Below are positions 18,838 through 26,092 of a stretch of 49,504 nt of DNA, in pieces. The DNA is from Streptomyces aureus. GTDB taxonomy: Bacteria > Actinomycetota > Actinomycetes > Streptomycetales > Streptomycetaceae. Location of the stretch: assembly GCF_001418135.1 (NCBI RefSeq), contig NZ_LIPQ01000180.1, positions 538-50,041 on the forward strand, written 5' to 3'. Every line of letters starts with the position of its first letter. The first letter of the stretch is position 1. The notes beneath the pieces were generated by a model, which was not told where the DNA came from, did not search any database, and worked only from the letters and a program-made list of their open reading frames with translations. The position numbers and the translations under genes are program-made.

Positions 18838-18862
18838 CTACGCACGTAGACGCGATGCGTAG
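18838..18862 (-). promoter_or_regulatory. Operator candidate for the pyrimidine-catabolism operon
   Basis: CTACGCA (18838-18844) and TGCGTAG (18856-18862) form perfect 7-base arms around 11 bases; a third half-site CGTAG (18845-18849) makes a nested CTACG-CA-CGTAG hairpin. It lies just upstream of the first gene of the operon, where a repressor or activator would act. The regulator is not in the window. Confidence 0.55.
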
Positions 18863-18899
18863 GAGGAGAACGTAAGCCCCGTCACACCTCGGAGCAAGA

Positions 18900-18919
18900 C
18901 CGCCGCCGGGAAGCGGCGG
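18900..18919 (-). terminator. Hairpin between the 462-aa hypothetical gene and the nitrilase operon
   Basis: Perfect arms CCGCCGC (18900-18906) and GCGGCGG (18913-18919) with loop CGGGAA, followed on the minus strand by a short T-rich stretch (GTCTTGCT). Fits a terminator for the minus-strand gene ending at 19087. Confidence 0.45.
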
Positions 18920-18945
18920 GGTCGATCATGTTTCATACCCGAGTG

Positions 18946-18985
18946 GTCCACGTCGGACACGTACCGACACGTACCGGCACGTCCG
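18946..18985. repeat. Four 10-bp tandem units around CACGTMCC
   Basis: GTCCACGTCG, GACACGTACC, GACACGTACC, GGCACGTCCG in a row, in the gap downstream of the 462-aa hypothetical gene. The middle two units are identical. Confidence 0.8.
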
Positions 18986-19086
18986 GGCATGACGGAGACG
19001 TCCACGGACAGACCTCCCGCCCGGAGCGGGGCTCCGGGCCGTGCGAGGGTGCCCACCGGGCCATGTCGGAGCCTGCCCGACCCGGA

Positions 19087-20475
19087 TCAAGCGCCCGCGA
19101 GGCCGGCCACGCGGAGGGCGTGCAGCAGATCGCCCTCGCGGGCCGCGGACACCGCTCGGGCGGCTTCGAGGAGTTGGGGTGCGAGCCCCCGCGGGTCCTC
19201 GGCCGCGAGGCGGGCCGCGTCCTCGGGGGCGCGGACCCGGACGAAGGCGGTGAGCAGCGCGTGGGCCTCGCGGTGGTGACCCTCGGCCCGCAGGGCGGCG
19301 CACGCCCCGGCGAGCTCCTCGACGGGGCGTGCCACGCCCTGGCGAAGGAGTTGATCGCAGTCGGCGGCCCGGCCCGCGTCGGCGAGCACCCCGGCGACGG
19401 CGGCGAGCCGGCCGGGCGGCAGCGAGGCCGCCTCCCAGAGCAGGATGGACCAGTCGGCACCGAGACCCGCCCGGTCCAGTTCCCCGGCGAGGGCCGGGAG
19501 CCGGGCGGGCGGCCCGCTGAGCGCCTCGCAGAGCAGGGCGTGGGCCTCGCCGCTACGGCCCTGGGCGCGGAGCCGCTGGAGCGCGTAGACCGCGTTGGCC
19601 GCGGCGCGGCCCGCCTCCGCGGGGTCGGCGTCGGAGCGTACGGCCGGGTCGGCGCCGCCGGGCGCGGCGGGCTCGGAAGGCTGGGCGGCGCCCCCGAACC
19701 GGGCCCCTCGCGGCGCCGCTCCCCCGGCGGGAAGTACGGGAACGAGGGCGGGTTCGGCCACCGGGCCCTGGTCCTCGGCACCGCCGTCCAGCCACGCGTA
19801 GCGCGCGCCGCGCGGGCGGCGCTTGGTCCTGGCGGGGCGGGCGGGTGGCCCGGCGGTCGGGGCCGGCGGCTCGGCAGGCGAGGCGGATGCCGTCGTCGCC
19901 GGCGGCGGAACGGGTCCGGGCGGGCCGGCCGTGGCGACCGGGGCCGGTGGCCCCTGGGTCGCCCCGTCCTCGCCCCACTCCCCCAGGCGTGCGAGCCGGG
20001 CCGTCAGGTCGGCGACCCGGGCGGTCGCCCGCGCGTGATCGTCTCGCGTCCAGGCCAGATCGTGCTCCAGGCGGGCCGTGTCGTCCGGGCCGGGAGCCGG
20101 GGTCGCGCGGAGCCGGTCGCTCAGTTCGCGGGCGCGGGACTCGGCGTACCGGCGTTCGCGGTCCATGAGCTCGCGGCGTCCGGCGAGCGCCTCCGCTCCG
20201 CCGGGGCGGCGGTCGTGGGCGGCGGTGGCCGCCGCGTACAGTGCCCCGCCCCGGAGGGCGAACGGCCCCCCGAACGGTTCGCCGGCGTCTTGGAGCAGCG
20301 ACTCGACGATGTCCCAGGGCAGGATCTCCGTCCCGTCGAAGCAGGCCCGCAGCCCGTCCGGGTCGCGTTGCGCGAAGACGTCGTACCAGCCGCCGCCCGA
20401 CGGGACGCGGCGCGTGAGCTCCGTCAGCCAGTGCCTGAACGTGGCGACTTCCACCGGGAGTTGATACACCGTCAT
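19087..20475 (-). CDS. Conserved hypothetical protein, proline/alanine-rich linker (462 aa)
   Basis: Function not recognised. Residues 1-105 form an ordered N-terminal domain (TVYQLPVEVATFRHWLTELTRRVPSG, GWYDVFAQRDPDGLRACFDG, EILPWDIVESLLQDAG). Residues about 105-165 are a charged, likely coiled-coil helix (ELMDRERRYAESRARELSDRLR), followed by a long Pro/Ala/Gly-rich low-complexity linker to about 300. The C-terminal 160 residues are helical repeats of HALLCEALSG / LAGELDRAG / LAAVAGVLADAG type, resembling pentatricopeptide- or TPR-like hairpins. ATG 20475 is preferred over GTG 20484. Similar proteins are common in Streptomyces. Stand-alone on the minus strand. Confidence 0.75.
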   Translation of the reverse strand: MTVYQLPVEVATFRHWLTELTRRVPSGGGWYDVFAQRDPDGLRACFDGTEILPWDIVESLLQDAGEPFGGPFALRGGALYAAATAAHDRRPGGAEALAGRRELMDRERRYAESRARELSDRLRATPAPGPDDTARLEHDLAWTRDDHARATARVADLTARLARLGEWGEDGATQGPPAPVATAGPPGPVPPPATTASASPAEPPAPTAGPPARPARTKRRPRGARYAWLDGGAEDQGPVAEPALVPVLPAGGAAPRGARFGGAAQPSEPAAPGGADPAVRSDADPAEAGRAAANAVYALQRLRAQGRSGEAHALLCEALSGPPARLPALAGELDRAGLGADWSILLWEAASLPPGRLAAVAGVLADAGRAADCDQLLRQGVARPVEELAGACAALRAEGHHREAHALLTAFVRVRAPEDAARLAAEDPRGLAPQLLEAARAVSAAREGDLLHALRVAGLAGA

Positions 20476-20590
20476 GCGCTTCACACCTGCCCCGCCGTCG
20501 ACTGGAACCTTCCGGTCCGCGGGTATTGGACCGCAGTCGTGTTACGGGACGACTACGGACCGTTTTCCTGCGCGTGCCCTCCCGCCCAGT

Positions 20591-20974
20591 TCACCCGAAT
20601 CGCACGACGATCCCGGTATGCGGGCGCTTACCGAGCCGGACGAGCATGGCGGGCACGTCGGTCAGCCAGTACTGCCAGGTGTACTTGCGCGAGAGCAGCC
20701 CCCGGATCCGGCGCAGCTCCTCCCCCGTCACCAGCCGGCCCTCGCCGGTGAAACGCTCGGCGTCCTCGGCGATGTTGCCGCGCAGGTCGCAGACGGCGAC
20801 CTCGACCCTGGGGTCGTTCCGCAGCCGCTTGACCTTCCAGGAGTCCGTGCGGGTCCAGGCGTACAGCTCGTCGCCGTCCACCGCGTACCAGACGGGTGTG
20901 GCGACCCCCGTGCCGTTCTTGCGGTAGGTGGTCAGACTGACGTAGCGGCCGCGCCGCAGCTCTTCGGGCATCAT
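20591..20974 (-). CDS. PPOX-class F420-dependent oxidoreductase-like protein
   Basis: A 127-residue split-barrel protein of the pyridoxamine-phosphate-oxidase-like class (F420/FMN-binding). Supporting segments are GRYVSLTTYRKNGTGVATPVW near the start, DGDELYAWTRTDSWKVKRLRNDPRVEVAVCDLRG in the middle, and a short C-terminal barrel strand ending GIVVRF. Length fits the single-domain members typical of mycobacteria and streptomycetes. The substrate is unknown. ATG 20974 lies 7 bases after a minus-strand TAGGCT box, predicting a leaderless transcript and deciding between the two adjacent ATG codons. Confidence 0.85.
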   Translation of the reverse strand: MMPEELRRGRYVSLTTYRKNGTGVATPVWYAVDGDELYAWTRTDSWKVKRLRNDPRVEVAVCDLRGNIAEDAERFTGEGRLVTGEELRRIRGLLSRKYTWQYWLTDVPAMLVRLGKRPHTGIVVRFG

Positions 20975-20981
20975 GCCCGGG

Positions 20982-20987
20982 AGCCTA
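20982..20987 (-). promoter_or_regulatory. -10 box of the PPOX-class gene, leaderless
   Basis: Minus-strand TAGGCT followed by CCCGGGC and ATG 20974. Confidence 0.5.
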
Positions 20988-21080
20988 TGCCGGGGTCGGG
21001 CCGGAGGCGGGGGCCAGGGCCTCCCGGACGGCGAACGACTCCCCGCGACCGCGGCTCCGGACCCGGCCGCCGCTCCGGCG

Positions 21081-21455
21081 TCAGCCGCCCTGCGCGTAAG
21101 CGGTCCTGGCCTCGGTGATCTCCGGGACGTGGGCGCGGGCCCACGCGCAGGCGGCGTCGAGGGGGTCGATCAGCGACCGGCCGAGGGCGGTCAGCGCGTA
21201 CTCGACGCGCGGCGGGTTCTCGTCGTACGCGGTGCGGGTGAGGAAGCCGTCGCGCTCCATGGTGCGCAGGGTCTCGGTGAGGACCTTGGGGGTGATCCAG
21301 TGGAGCGGGACGCGCAGCTCGGAGAAGCGGCGGGGCCGTCCGTCCTCCAGACAGCGGAGCACCACGGCGGTCCACTTGCCGCCGACGCGGATGGGCTGGG
21401 CGCGGTCGGAGCAGTCCGGGTCGTGGAAGAGGTCGGCGGGCAGCGGCTGGTTCAT
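21081..21455 (-). CDS. HxlR-family winged-helix transcriptional regulator
   Basis: A 124-residue MarR-like regulator of the HxlR type. Key segments are VGGKWTAVVLRCLEDGRPRRFSELR (about 25-49), the recognition helix and wing HWITPKVLTETLRTMERDGFLTR (about 52-74), and PPRVEYALTALGRSL (about 81-95). The N-terminal DPDCSDRAQPI contains one cysteine at the place where several HxlR proteins (YodB, HypR) sense thiols or quinones. It is divergent from an NmrA-like reductase gene with 61 bases between start codons, so it most likely represses that gene and itself. Leaderless-type promoter. Confidence 0.92.
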   Translation of the reverse strand: MNQPLPADLFHDPDCSDRAQPIRVGGKWTAVVLRCLEDGRPRRFSELRVPLHWITPKVLTETLRTMERDGFLTRTAYDENPPRVEYALTALGRSLIDPLDAACAWARAHVPEITEARTAYAQGG

Positions 21456-21462
21456 GCGCCCG

Positions 21463-21468
21463 AAGCTA
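21463..21468 (-). promoter_or_regulatory. -10 box of the HxlR gene, leaderless
   Basis: Minus-strand TAGCTT followed by seven bases and ATG 21455. Confidence 0.45.
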
Positions 21469-21479
21469 GCCCAGTACCG

Positions 21480-21510
21480 TTGAAGTAACCAGGTGCTCCG
21501 GTTCTACGGT
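21480..21510 (+). promoter_or_regulatory. Promoter of the NmrA-like gene, leaderless
   Basis: TTGAAG (21480-21485), 19 bases, TACGGT (21505-21510), then six bases and ATG 21517. The -35/-10 spacer and the 18 bases to its left are the likely HxlR binding region. Confidence 0.5.
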
Positions 21511-21516
21511 CCTGCC

Positions 21517-22188
21517 ATGAGCAACGACATGAGCAACGGCGCGAGCAGGAACATCGTCGTCTTCGGAGCGGGTGGACGGGTCGGCCGCGCGGCGGTCGCG
21601 GAGGCGGTGGCCCGGGGTCACCGGGTGACGGCGGTGGTGCGCGACCCGTCGAAGTACGGTGATCTGGAGGGGACTTCGGTCGCGCTGGTACGGGGCGACG
21701 TCACCGACCCGGTCTCGGTGGCCTCCCTCGCGGCCGGCCATGACGCGGCCGTGAACACGTCGGTCCGCCTCGACGTCTCCTCGGAGGAGTACTTCACGAC
21801 GGCGGCCAGGGCGCTGGTCACGGGCCTCGAAGAGGCGGGGGTACGAAGGCTGTTGACCCTGGGCATCGCCACGACCCTGGAGACGGAGCCCGGGGTGCGG
21901 ATCATGGACGCACCCGGATTCCCCGAGGAGTGGCGGGTGTTCTCGCAGGGGCACGTGGCCGAGTTCGCGCTGCTGACCGCGGAGGCCGGGCCCGGGCTCG
22001 ACTGGCTGATGGTCGTGCCGCCGCAGGACCTGAACGCGGAGGCCGAGGTGACCGGGGGCTACCGGACGGCCGTGGGCACGGTGATCGACGGCGCGGGCCG
22101 GATCGCCCACGCGGACCTGGCCCGGGCGCTCCTCGACGAGATCGAGATCCCGCGCCACAGCCGCGTCCAGCTGGCGGTCTCGGTCTAG
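21517..22188 (+). CDS. NAD(P)H-binding oxidoreductase (atypical SDR, NmrA/NAD_binding_10 type)
   Basis: A 223-residue Rossmann protein. VVFGAGGRVGRAAVAEAVARGH near the N-terminus is the GxxGxxG dinucleotide motif of atypical short-chain dehydrogenases; VALVRGDVTDP follows at the end of beta-3, and the catalytic YxxxK of classical SDRs is absent, as is normal for NmrA-like proteins. The divergent HxlR regulator is a frequent partner of such quinone- or aldehyde-responsive reductases, suggesting control by electrophiles (inference). ATG 21517 is chosen from the promoter spacing; a second ATG at 21529 is possible. A strong terminator follows 1 base after the stop. Confidence 0.9.
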   Translation: MSNDMSNGASRNIVVFGAGGRVGRAAVAEAVARGHRVTAVVRDPSKYGDLEGTSVALVRGDVTDPVSVASLAAGHDAAVNTSVRLDVSSEEYFTTAARALVTGLEEAGVRRLLTLGIATTLETEPGVRIMDAPGFPEEWRVFSQGHVAEFALLTAEAGPGLDWLMVVPPQDLNAEAEVTGGYRTAVGTVIDGAGRIAHADLARALLDEIEIPRHSRVQLAVSV

Positions 22189-22189
22189 G

Positions 22190-22228
22190 CCCTGTCGTCG
22201 AACTCCCGTCCGCCCCGCGACGACAGGG
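22190..22228 (+). terminator. Strong hairpin terminator after the NmrA-like gene
   Basis: Perfect 11-base arms CCCTGTCGTCG (22190-22200) and CGACGACAGGG (22218-22228) with a 17-base loop, beginning one base after the stop codon. There is no T-tract, as is usual in Streptomyces. It also lies at the end of the convergent DinB gene. Confidence 0.75.
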
Positions 22229-22309
22229 ACCGGCGGACCTCGCGGGCCCGGCCCGATCGACATGACAATCCCCGGCGCCGGGCCCGGCCCTGGAGCCGCC
22301 CGGCGCCCG

Positions 22310-22873
22310 TCACTGGCCGACCCTGCCGTCGACGCACTCGCGCAGCAGGTCGGCGTGGCCGCAGTGGCGGGCGTACTCGTCGATCCGGTGCACCATCAGC
22401 TCCCGGATGGCGATCTTCTCCCGCCCCACGCGCGCACCCAGGTCCGGGTGCTCCGCCAGCTCGGCGTCGAGCGCCGCCTGCTCGCGCTCCAGATCGGCGA
22501 AAGCGGCGTCGACCACGGCCTGTTCGGCGACGGCTCCGTGGAAGTCCGCGTCCTTCTCGCCGTACAGCTTCGGCAGCGGTTCACCGTCGGTGATCCAGTT
22601 GCGCCAGTCCCGCTCCACCTCGGCGAGGTGCCGGACCAGGCCGAGCAGAGACATGGTCGACGGCGGGACCGACCGGCGGGCCAGCTGCTCCGCGTCCAGC
22701 CCCTCGCACTTCATCCGGAGGGTCAGGCGGAAGTCCCGCAGGCCGTCCCGCAACGTCGCGAGTTCACCCTCCGAGCCGGGACCTCCGTTGTTGTTGCGGG
22801 GGTCGTCGTCCGGGTCCGCCCACATGTCGGGGTAGACGGTCGCCGTGGTCCATCGCGCGGGTGCGTCGCTCAT
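22310..22873 (-). CDS. DinB / DUF664 family protein
   Basis: A 187-residue four-helix protein. LRDFRLTLRMKCEGLDAEQLARRSVPPSTMSLLGLVRHLAEVERDWRNW contains the first conserved histidine of the DinB-like metal site (LVRHLAEVE), and the C-terminal MVHRIDEYARHCGHADLLRE supplies the H-x3-x-H pair. These three histidines usually bind a divalent metal; actinobacterial members are often mycothiol-dependent transferases, which is only a possibility here. ATG 22873 is used, with ATG 22882 as alternative; neither has a clear ribosome-binding site. Convergent with the NmrA-like gene. Confidence 0.87.
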   Translation of the reverse strand: MSDAPARWTTATVYPDMWADPDDDPRNNNGGPGSEGELATLRDGLRDFRLTLRMKCEGLDAEQLARRSVPPSTMSLLGLVRHLAEVERDWRNWITDGEPLPKLYGEKDADFHGAVAEQAVVDAAFADLEREQAALDAELAEHPDLGARVGREKIAIRELMVHRIDEYARHCGHADLLRECVDGRVGQ

Positions 22874-22940
22874 GCGTCGCATGATCGACGGTTCCGGTCC
22901 GCCGCGCCACCGAATTCCCGCGCACCCGGGGTGCGGGCCG

Positions 22941-23192
22941 TCAGACGGGCGCGAGCGCGCAGCGGACGACCAGCTCGTCCATGGAGAGGCCGAGGACCCG
23001 GGCGAGGGCCGCGACGGTGAAGAACGCCGGGGTCGGGGCCCGGCCCGTCTCGATCTTGCGGAGGGTCTCGGCGGACAGGCCGGCGGCCGCGGCGATCTCC
23101 ACCATCGACCGCTCGCCGCGCGCTTCGCGCAGGAACAGGCCGAGGCGCTCGCCGCGCTCGCGCTCTTCGGGGGTCAGGGGTGTGCGCACCAT
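22941..23192 (-). CDS. XRE-family helix-turn-helix regulator (83 aa)
   Basis: A small DNA-binding protein that is essentially one Cro/C1 helix-turn-helix domain: LGLFLREARGERSMVEIAAAAGLSAETLRKIETGRAPTPAFFTVAALARVLGLSMDELV. The SVEIAAAAGLSAETLRKIE-type segment is the recognition unit. It is divergent from a methionine aminopeptidase gene with only 32 bases between the two start codons; a palindrome in that gap overlaps both -10 boxes, so autorepression plus control of map is likely. Confidence 0.9.
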   Translation of the reverse strand: MVRTPLTPEERERGERLGLFLREARGERSMVEIAAAAGLSAETLRKIETGRAPTPAFFTVAALARVLGLSMDELVVRCALAPV

Positions 23193-23198
23193 GAGGCC

Positions 23199-23217
23199 AT
23201 ACTAATACCGGTATAGT
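23199..23217. promoter_or_regulatory. Overlapping divergent promoters and palindrome between XRE gene and map
   Basis: TACTAATACCGGTATAGTA (23200-23218) is a palindrome apart from one extra A, with a perfect ATACCGGTAT core. On the plus strand TATAGT (23212-23217) lies 7 bases before the map ATG; on the minus strand TAGTAT (23199-23204) lies 6 bases before the XRE ATG. Both mRNAs are predicted leaderless, and a dimer on the palindrome would block both. Confidence 0.65.
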
Positions 23218-23224
23218 AATTGGC

Positions 23225-23992
23225 ATGGTGGAGATCAAGACGAACGAGAACCTGGCCGCGATGCGTGAGACGGGGCGGGTCGTGGCCCGCGCCCTCGCGG
23301 CCGTACGGGAGAAGGCGGCACCCGGTGTGCCGCTGACCGACCTCGACCGGGCCGCGCGGGAGGTCCTCGCCGAAGCGGGCGCCGGATCGCCCTTCCTCGG
23401 CTACCGCCCGGAGTGGGCGCCGGTGCCGTTCCCCGCGGTCGTGTGCGTCTCCGTGAACGACGCGATCGTCCACGGCATCCCGGACCACACCCGGCTCGCC
23501 CCGGGCGACCTGGTCTCGGCGGACTGCGGGGCCCTGCTCGGCGGCTGGGCGGGCGACTCGGCGATCAGCTTCACGGTCGGCCCGGCCCGGCCGGAGGACA
23601 CCCGGCTGATCGGTGCGGCGGAGGAGGCCCTGGAGGCGGGCATCGCGGCCGCGGTCGTCGGCAACCGCATCGGCGACATCGCACACGCGATCGGCCGGGT
23701 GTGCCGCGCCGCCGGATACGGCATCCCGGACGGCTTCGGCGGCCACGGCATCGGCCGCACGATGCACGAGGACCCGGGCGTCCCCAACGAGGGACGACCG
23801 GGCCGGGGCATGAAGCTGCGCCACGGGATGGTGCTCGCGATCGAGCCGATGCTCATCGGGGGCGGCACCGACGACCACTACACGGCGCGCGACGGCTGGA
23901 CGATCCGCACGGTCGACGGCTCGCGCGCGTCGCACGCGGAGCACACGGTGGCGATCACGGACGAGGGCCCGCTGGTGCTGACGGCGCTGTAG
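23225..23992 (+). CDS. map: Methionine aminopeptidase, type I
   Basis: Removes the initiator methionine from nascent proteins using two metal ions. The 255 residues contain the ligand set of the pita-bread fold: D in VSADCGALLGGWAGDSAISF (two aspartates), H in GHGIGRTMHEDPGVPN, E in VLAIEPML and E in SHAEHTVAIT. VSVNDAIVHGIPD is the substrate-binding histidine region. Streptomycetes usually carry several map genes; this one is isolated from the secY-adk-map cluster and paired with an XRE repressor, so it is probably a regulated paralogue and not the housekeeping copy. Leaderless-type promoter. Confidence 0.94.
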   Translation: MVEIKTNENLAAMRETGRVVARALAAVREKAAPGVPLTDLDRAAREVLAEAGAGSPFLGYRPEWAPVPFPAVVCVSVNDAIVHGIPDHTRLAPGDLVSADCGALLGGWAGDSAISFTVGPARPEDTRLIGAAEEALEAGIAAAVVGNRIGDIAHAIGRVCRAAGYGIPDGFGGHGIGRTMHEDPGVPNEGRPGRGMKLRHGMVLAIEPMLIGGGTDDHYTARDGWTIRTVDGSRASHAEHTVAITDEGPLVLTAL

Positions 23993-24155
23993 GACGCGGC
24001 GGGGGCACGGCAGGACGCACACCCACCGGAGGACGCACCGGACGCACGGGGGGGGACGCACACCCACCGGAGTACGCGAAGGACGCACGGGTGGGGCAGG
24101 CGTCCGCTGCGGGACGTGAAGGACGCGCGTCCCCCGCGGGACGCGGCGGGGGCAC
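23992..24155. repeat. GGACGCRC-rich repeats between map and ggt
   Basis: The 17-base GGACGCGGCGGGGGCAC is present perfectly at 23992-24008 and 24139-24155, flanking the region. Inside, the 19-base GGACGCACACCCACCGGAG occurs perfectly at 24013-24031 and 24054-24072, and GGACGC or GGACGT recurs about nine times. The two convergent genes end at either side, so this gap may also serve as a transcription end zone. Confidence 0.88.
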
Positions 24156-24175
24156 CCGCGTGCCCCCTCCCGCCA

Positions 24176-25987
24176 CTACCTCCCCGCCGGCCTGACCACC
24201 ATCGCCGACCCGCCGCCCCTGCGGACGGTCTCGGCCGCGGCCACCCAGCGGCCGTCCGGCAGACGCTGGACGCCGGTCGCCGCGCCGATCTCCGGGTTCT
24301 GCCGGAAGCCGTGCCCGATGGCTTCGAGTTCCGCCCTGACCGGGCTGTTCCACAGGCCGGGTTCGAGTTCGGTGGTGGCCTGGTTGCGCTGGCTGGCCCG
24401 CGGCGCGGCGATGGCGTCGACCAGCGGGAGGCCCCGGTCGACGACCCCGGTGAGGGTCTGGAGGACCGTCGTGATGATGGTCGCGCCACCCGGCGACCCG
24501 AGTGCGAGCACCGGCCGGCCGTGTCCGTCGAGGACGATCGTCGGCGAGATCGAGGAGCGCGGCCGCTTGCCGGGGCCGGGCAGGTTCGGGTCGTGCACGG
24601 CCGGGTTCGCCGGGGCGAAGGAGAAGTCGGTCAGCTCGTTGTTGAGCAGGAAGCCCCGGCCCGGCACGGTGATCCCGCTGCCGCCGGTGGACTCGATCGT
24701 GAGGGTGTAGGCGACGACGTTGCCCCACTTGTCGGCCACCGTGAGGTGGGTGGTGTTCTCCCCCTCGTACGTGGTCGGGGCCGACGTGCCACCACTCGCG
24801 CACGGCACCGGGCTGTTCGGGTCGCCGGGCGCGAGGGGGCTGGTCAGGGCGGCGTCGTCCCGGATCAGGCAGGCGCGCGAGTCGGCGTACCGCTGGGAGA
24901 GCAGCCCGCGCGTCGGCACGGACTCGAAGGCGGGGTCGCCGACCCAGCGGCCCCGGTCGGCGAAGGCGATGCGGCTCGACTCGATGAAGCGGTGCAGATA
25001 GCGGGCCGGGGAGGCGTTCGCGAGGTCGGTGCCCTCCAGGATGTTGAGGGCCTCGCCGACGCTCGTACCGCCGGAGGAGGACGGAGGCATGCCGTAGACG
25101 TCGAGACCCCGGTACGAGACCTTGGTGGGCTTGCGGAACTCGGTCCGGTACGCCGCGAGGTCACGTTCCGTCAGGTCACCGGACCTGACCTTCCGGGTGG
25201 CGCCCTCTCGGACGGGGGGCGTACGGACGGTGTTCACGATGTCCCGGGCCAACGGCCCCCGGTAGAGCGCGCCGACGCCCTCGCGCCCGAGCTTCTCGTA
25301 CGTACGGGCCAGATCGGGATTCTTGAAGACCGAGCCGACGACCGGCAGCTGTCCGCCGGGCAGGAAGAGTGCGGAGCTTGCGGGGAAGTCGCGGAACCGC
25401 GCCTCGTTGCCCGCGGTCTGCGCGCGGAACGTGGCGTCGACGGTGAAGCCCTCGCGGGCGAGCCGCTCGGCGGGTTCGAGCAGGGTGCCGAGCCTCTTGC
25501 TGCCCCAGGCGTCGAGGGCGGTCTTCCAGGTCGCCGGGGTGCCGGGGGTGCCGACGCCGCGGCCGCTGGTCATCCCCTCCTCGAAGGGGATCGGCGCGCC
25601 GTTCTCCACGAAGAGGTTCGCGTCGGCCGAGCGCGGCGCGGTCTCGCGTCCGTCGACGGTGTGGACCGTACGCCTCTTCGCGTCGTAGTACACGAAGTAG
25701 CCGCCGCCCCCGATGCCCGCCGAGTAGGGCTCGGTGACGCCGAGCGCGGCAGCGACGGCGACGGCGGCGTCCACGGCGTTGCCGCCCTCGCGGAGCACCT
25801 CGACACCGGCGGCCGAGGCGTCGGCGTCCACACTGGCGACCGCGCCGCCGTAGCCGACGGCGACGGGTTCCTTGACGGGCGGTGGCGGTGCGGCCGGTGG
25901 GGCCGTGGGCGGGGCGGCGGCACCCATCGAGAGCACCGTCGCCGCGACGGCGAGAACGGAGACCTTGCCAGCGGCGGAGCGACGCAT
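24176..25987 (-). CDS. ggt: Gamma-glutamyltransferase (secreted/periplasmic-type)
   Basis: A 603-residue Ntn-hydrolase that cleaves gamma-glutamyl bonds (glutathione, gamma-glutamyl peptides) or transfers the glutamyl group. Residues 1-25 are a signal peptide (MRRSAAGK start, hydrophobic core), followed by a proline-rich linker. The heavy-subunit segment GGNAVDAAVAVAAALGVTEPYSAGIGGGG and the autoprocessing site before the catalytic threonine in NTTHLTVADKWGNVVAYT are visible, as are GSPGGATIITTVLQ and the C-terminal segments. Start ATG 25987 has GGAGG 7 bases upstream. Since streptomycetes use mycothiol, not glutathione, the physiological substrate is open. Confidence 0.93.
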   Translation of the reverse strand: MRRSAAGKVSVLAVAATVLSMGAAAPPTAPPAAPPPPVKEPVAVGYGGAVASVDADASAAGVEVLREGGNAVDAAVAVAAALGVTEPYSAGIGGGGYFVYYDAKRRTVHTVDGRETAPRSADANLFVENGAPIPFEEGMTSGRGVGTPGTPATWKTALDAWGSKRLGTLLEPAERLAREGFTVDATFRAQTAGNEARFRDFPASSALFLPGGQLPVVGSVFKNPDLARTYEKLGREGVGALYRGPLARDIVNTVRTPPVREGATRKVRSGDLTERDLAAYRTEFRKPTKVSYRGLDVYGMPPSSSGGTSVGEALNILEGTDLANASPARYLHRFIESSRIAFADRGRWVGDPAFESVPTRGLLSQRYADSRACLIRDDAALTSPLAPGDPNSPVPCASGGTSAPTTYEGENTTHLTVADKWGNVVAYTLTIESTGGSGITVPGRGFLLNNELTDFSFAPANPAVHDPNLPGPGKRPRSSISPTIVLDGHGRPVLALGSPGGATIITTVLQTLTGVVDRGLPLVDAIAAPRASQRNQATTELEPGLWNSPVRAELEAIGHGFRQNPEIGAATGVQRLPDGRWVAAAETVRRGGGSAMVVRPAGR

Positions 25988-26078
25988 TCCCTACCTCCAG
26001 TCAATGACCGTCCGCGCAGCGTAACTTCCCCCTGCCCCTCCCGTCAGGACCGCCTCGAACAGGAGGCCGTTTCCCCGC

Positions 26079-26084
26079 TAGCAT
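26079..26084 (+). promoter_or_regulatory. -10 box of the 26093 gene
   Basis: TAGCAT followed by 8 bases and ATG 26093; near-leaderless arrangement. Confidence 0.35.
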
Positions 26085-26092
26085 GCGCGCCC

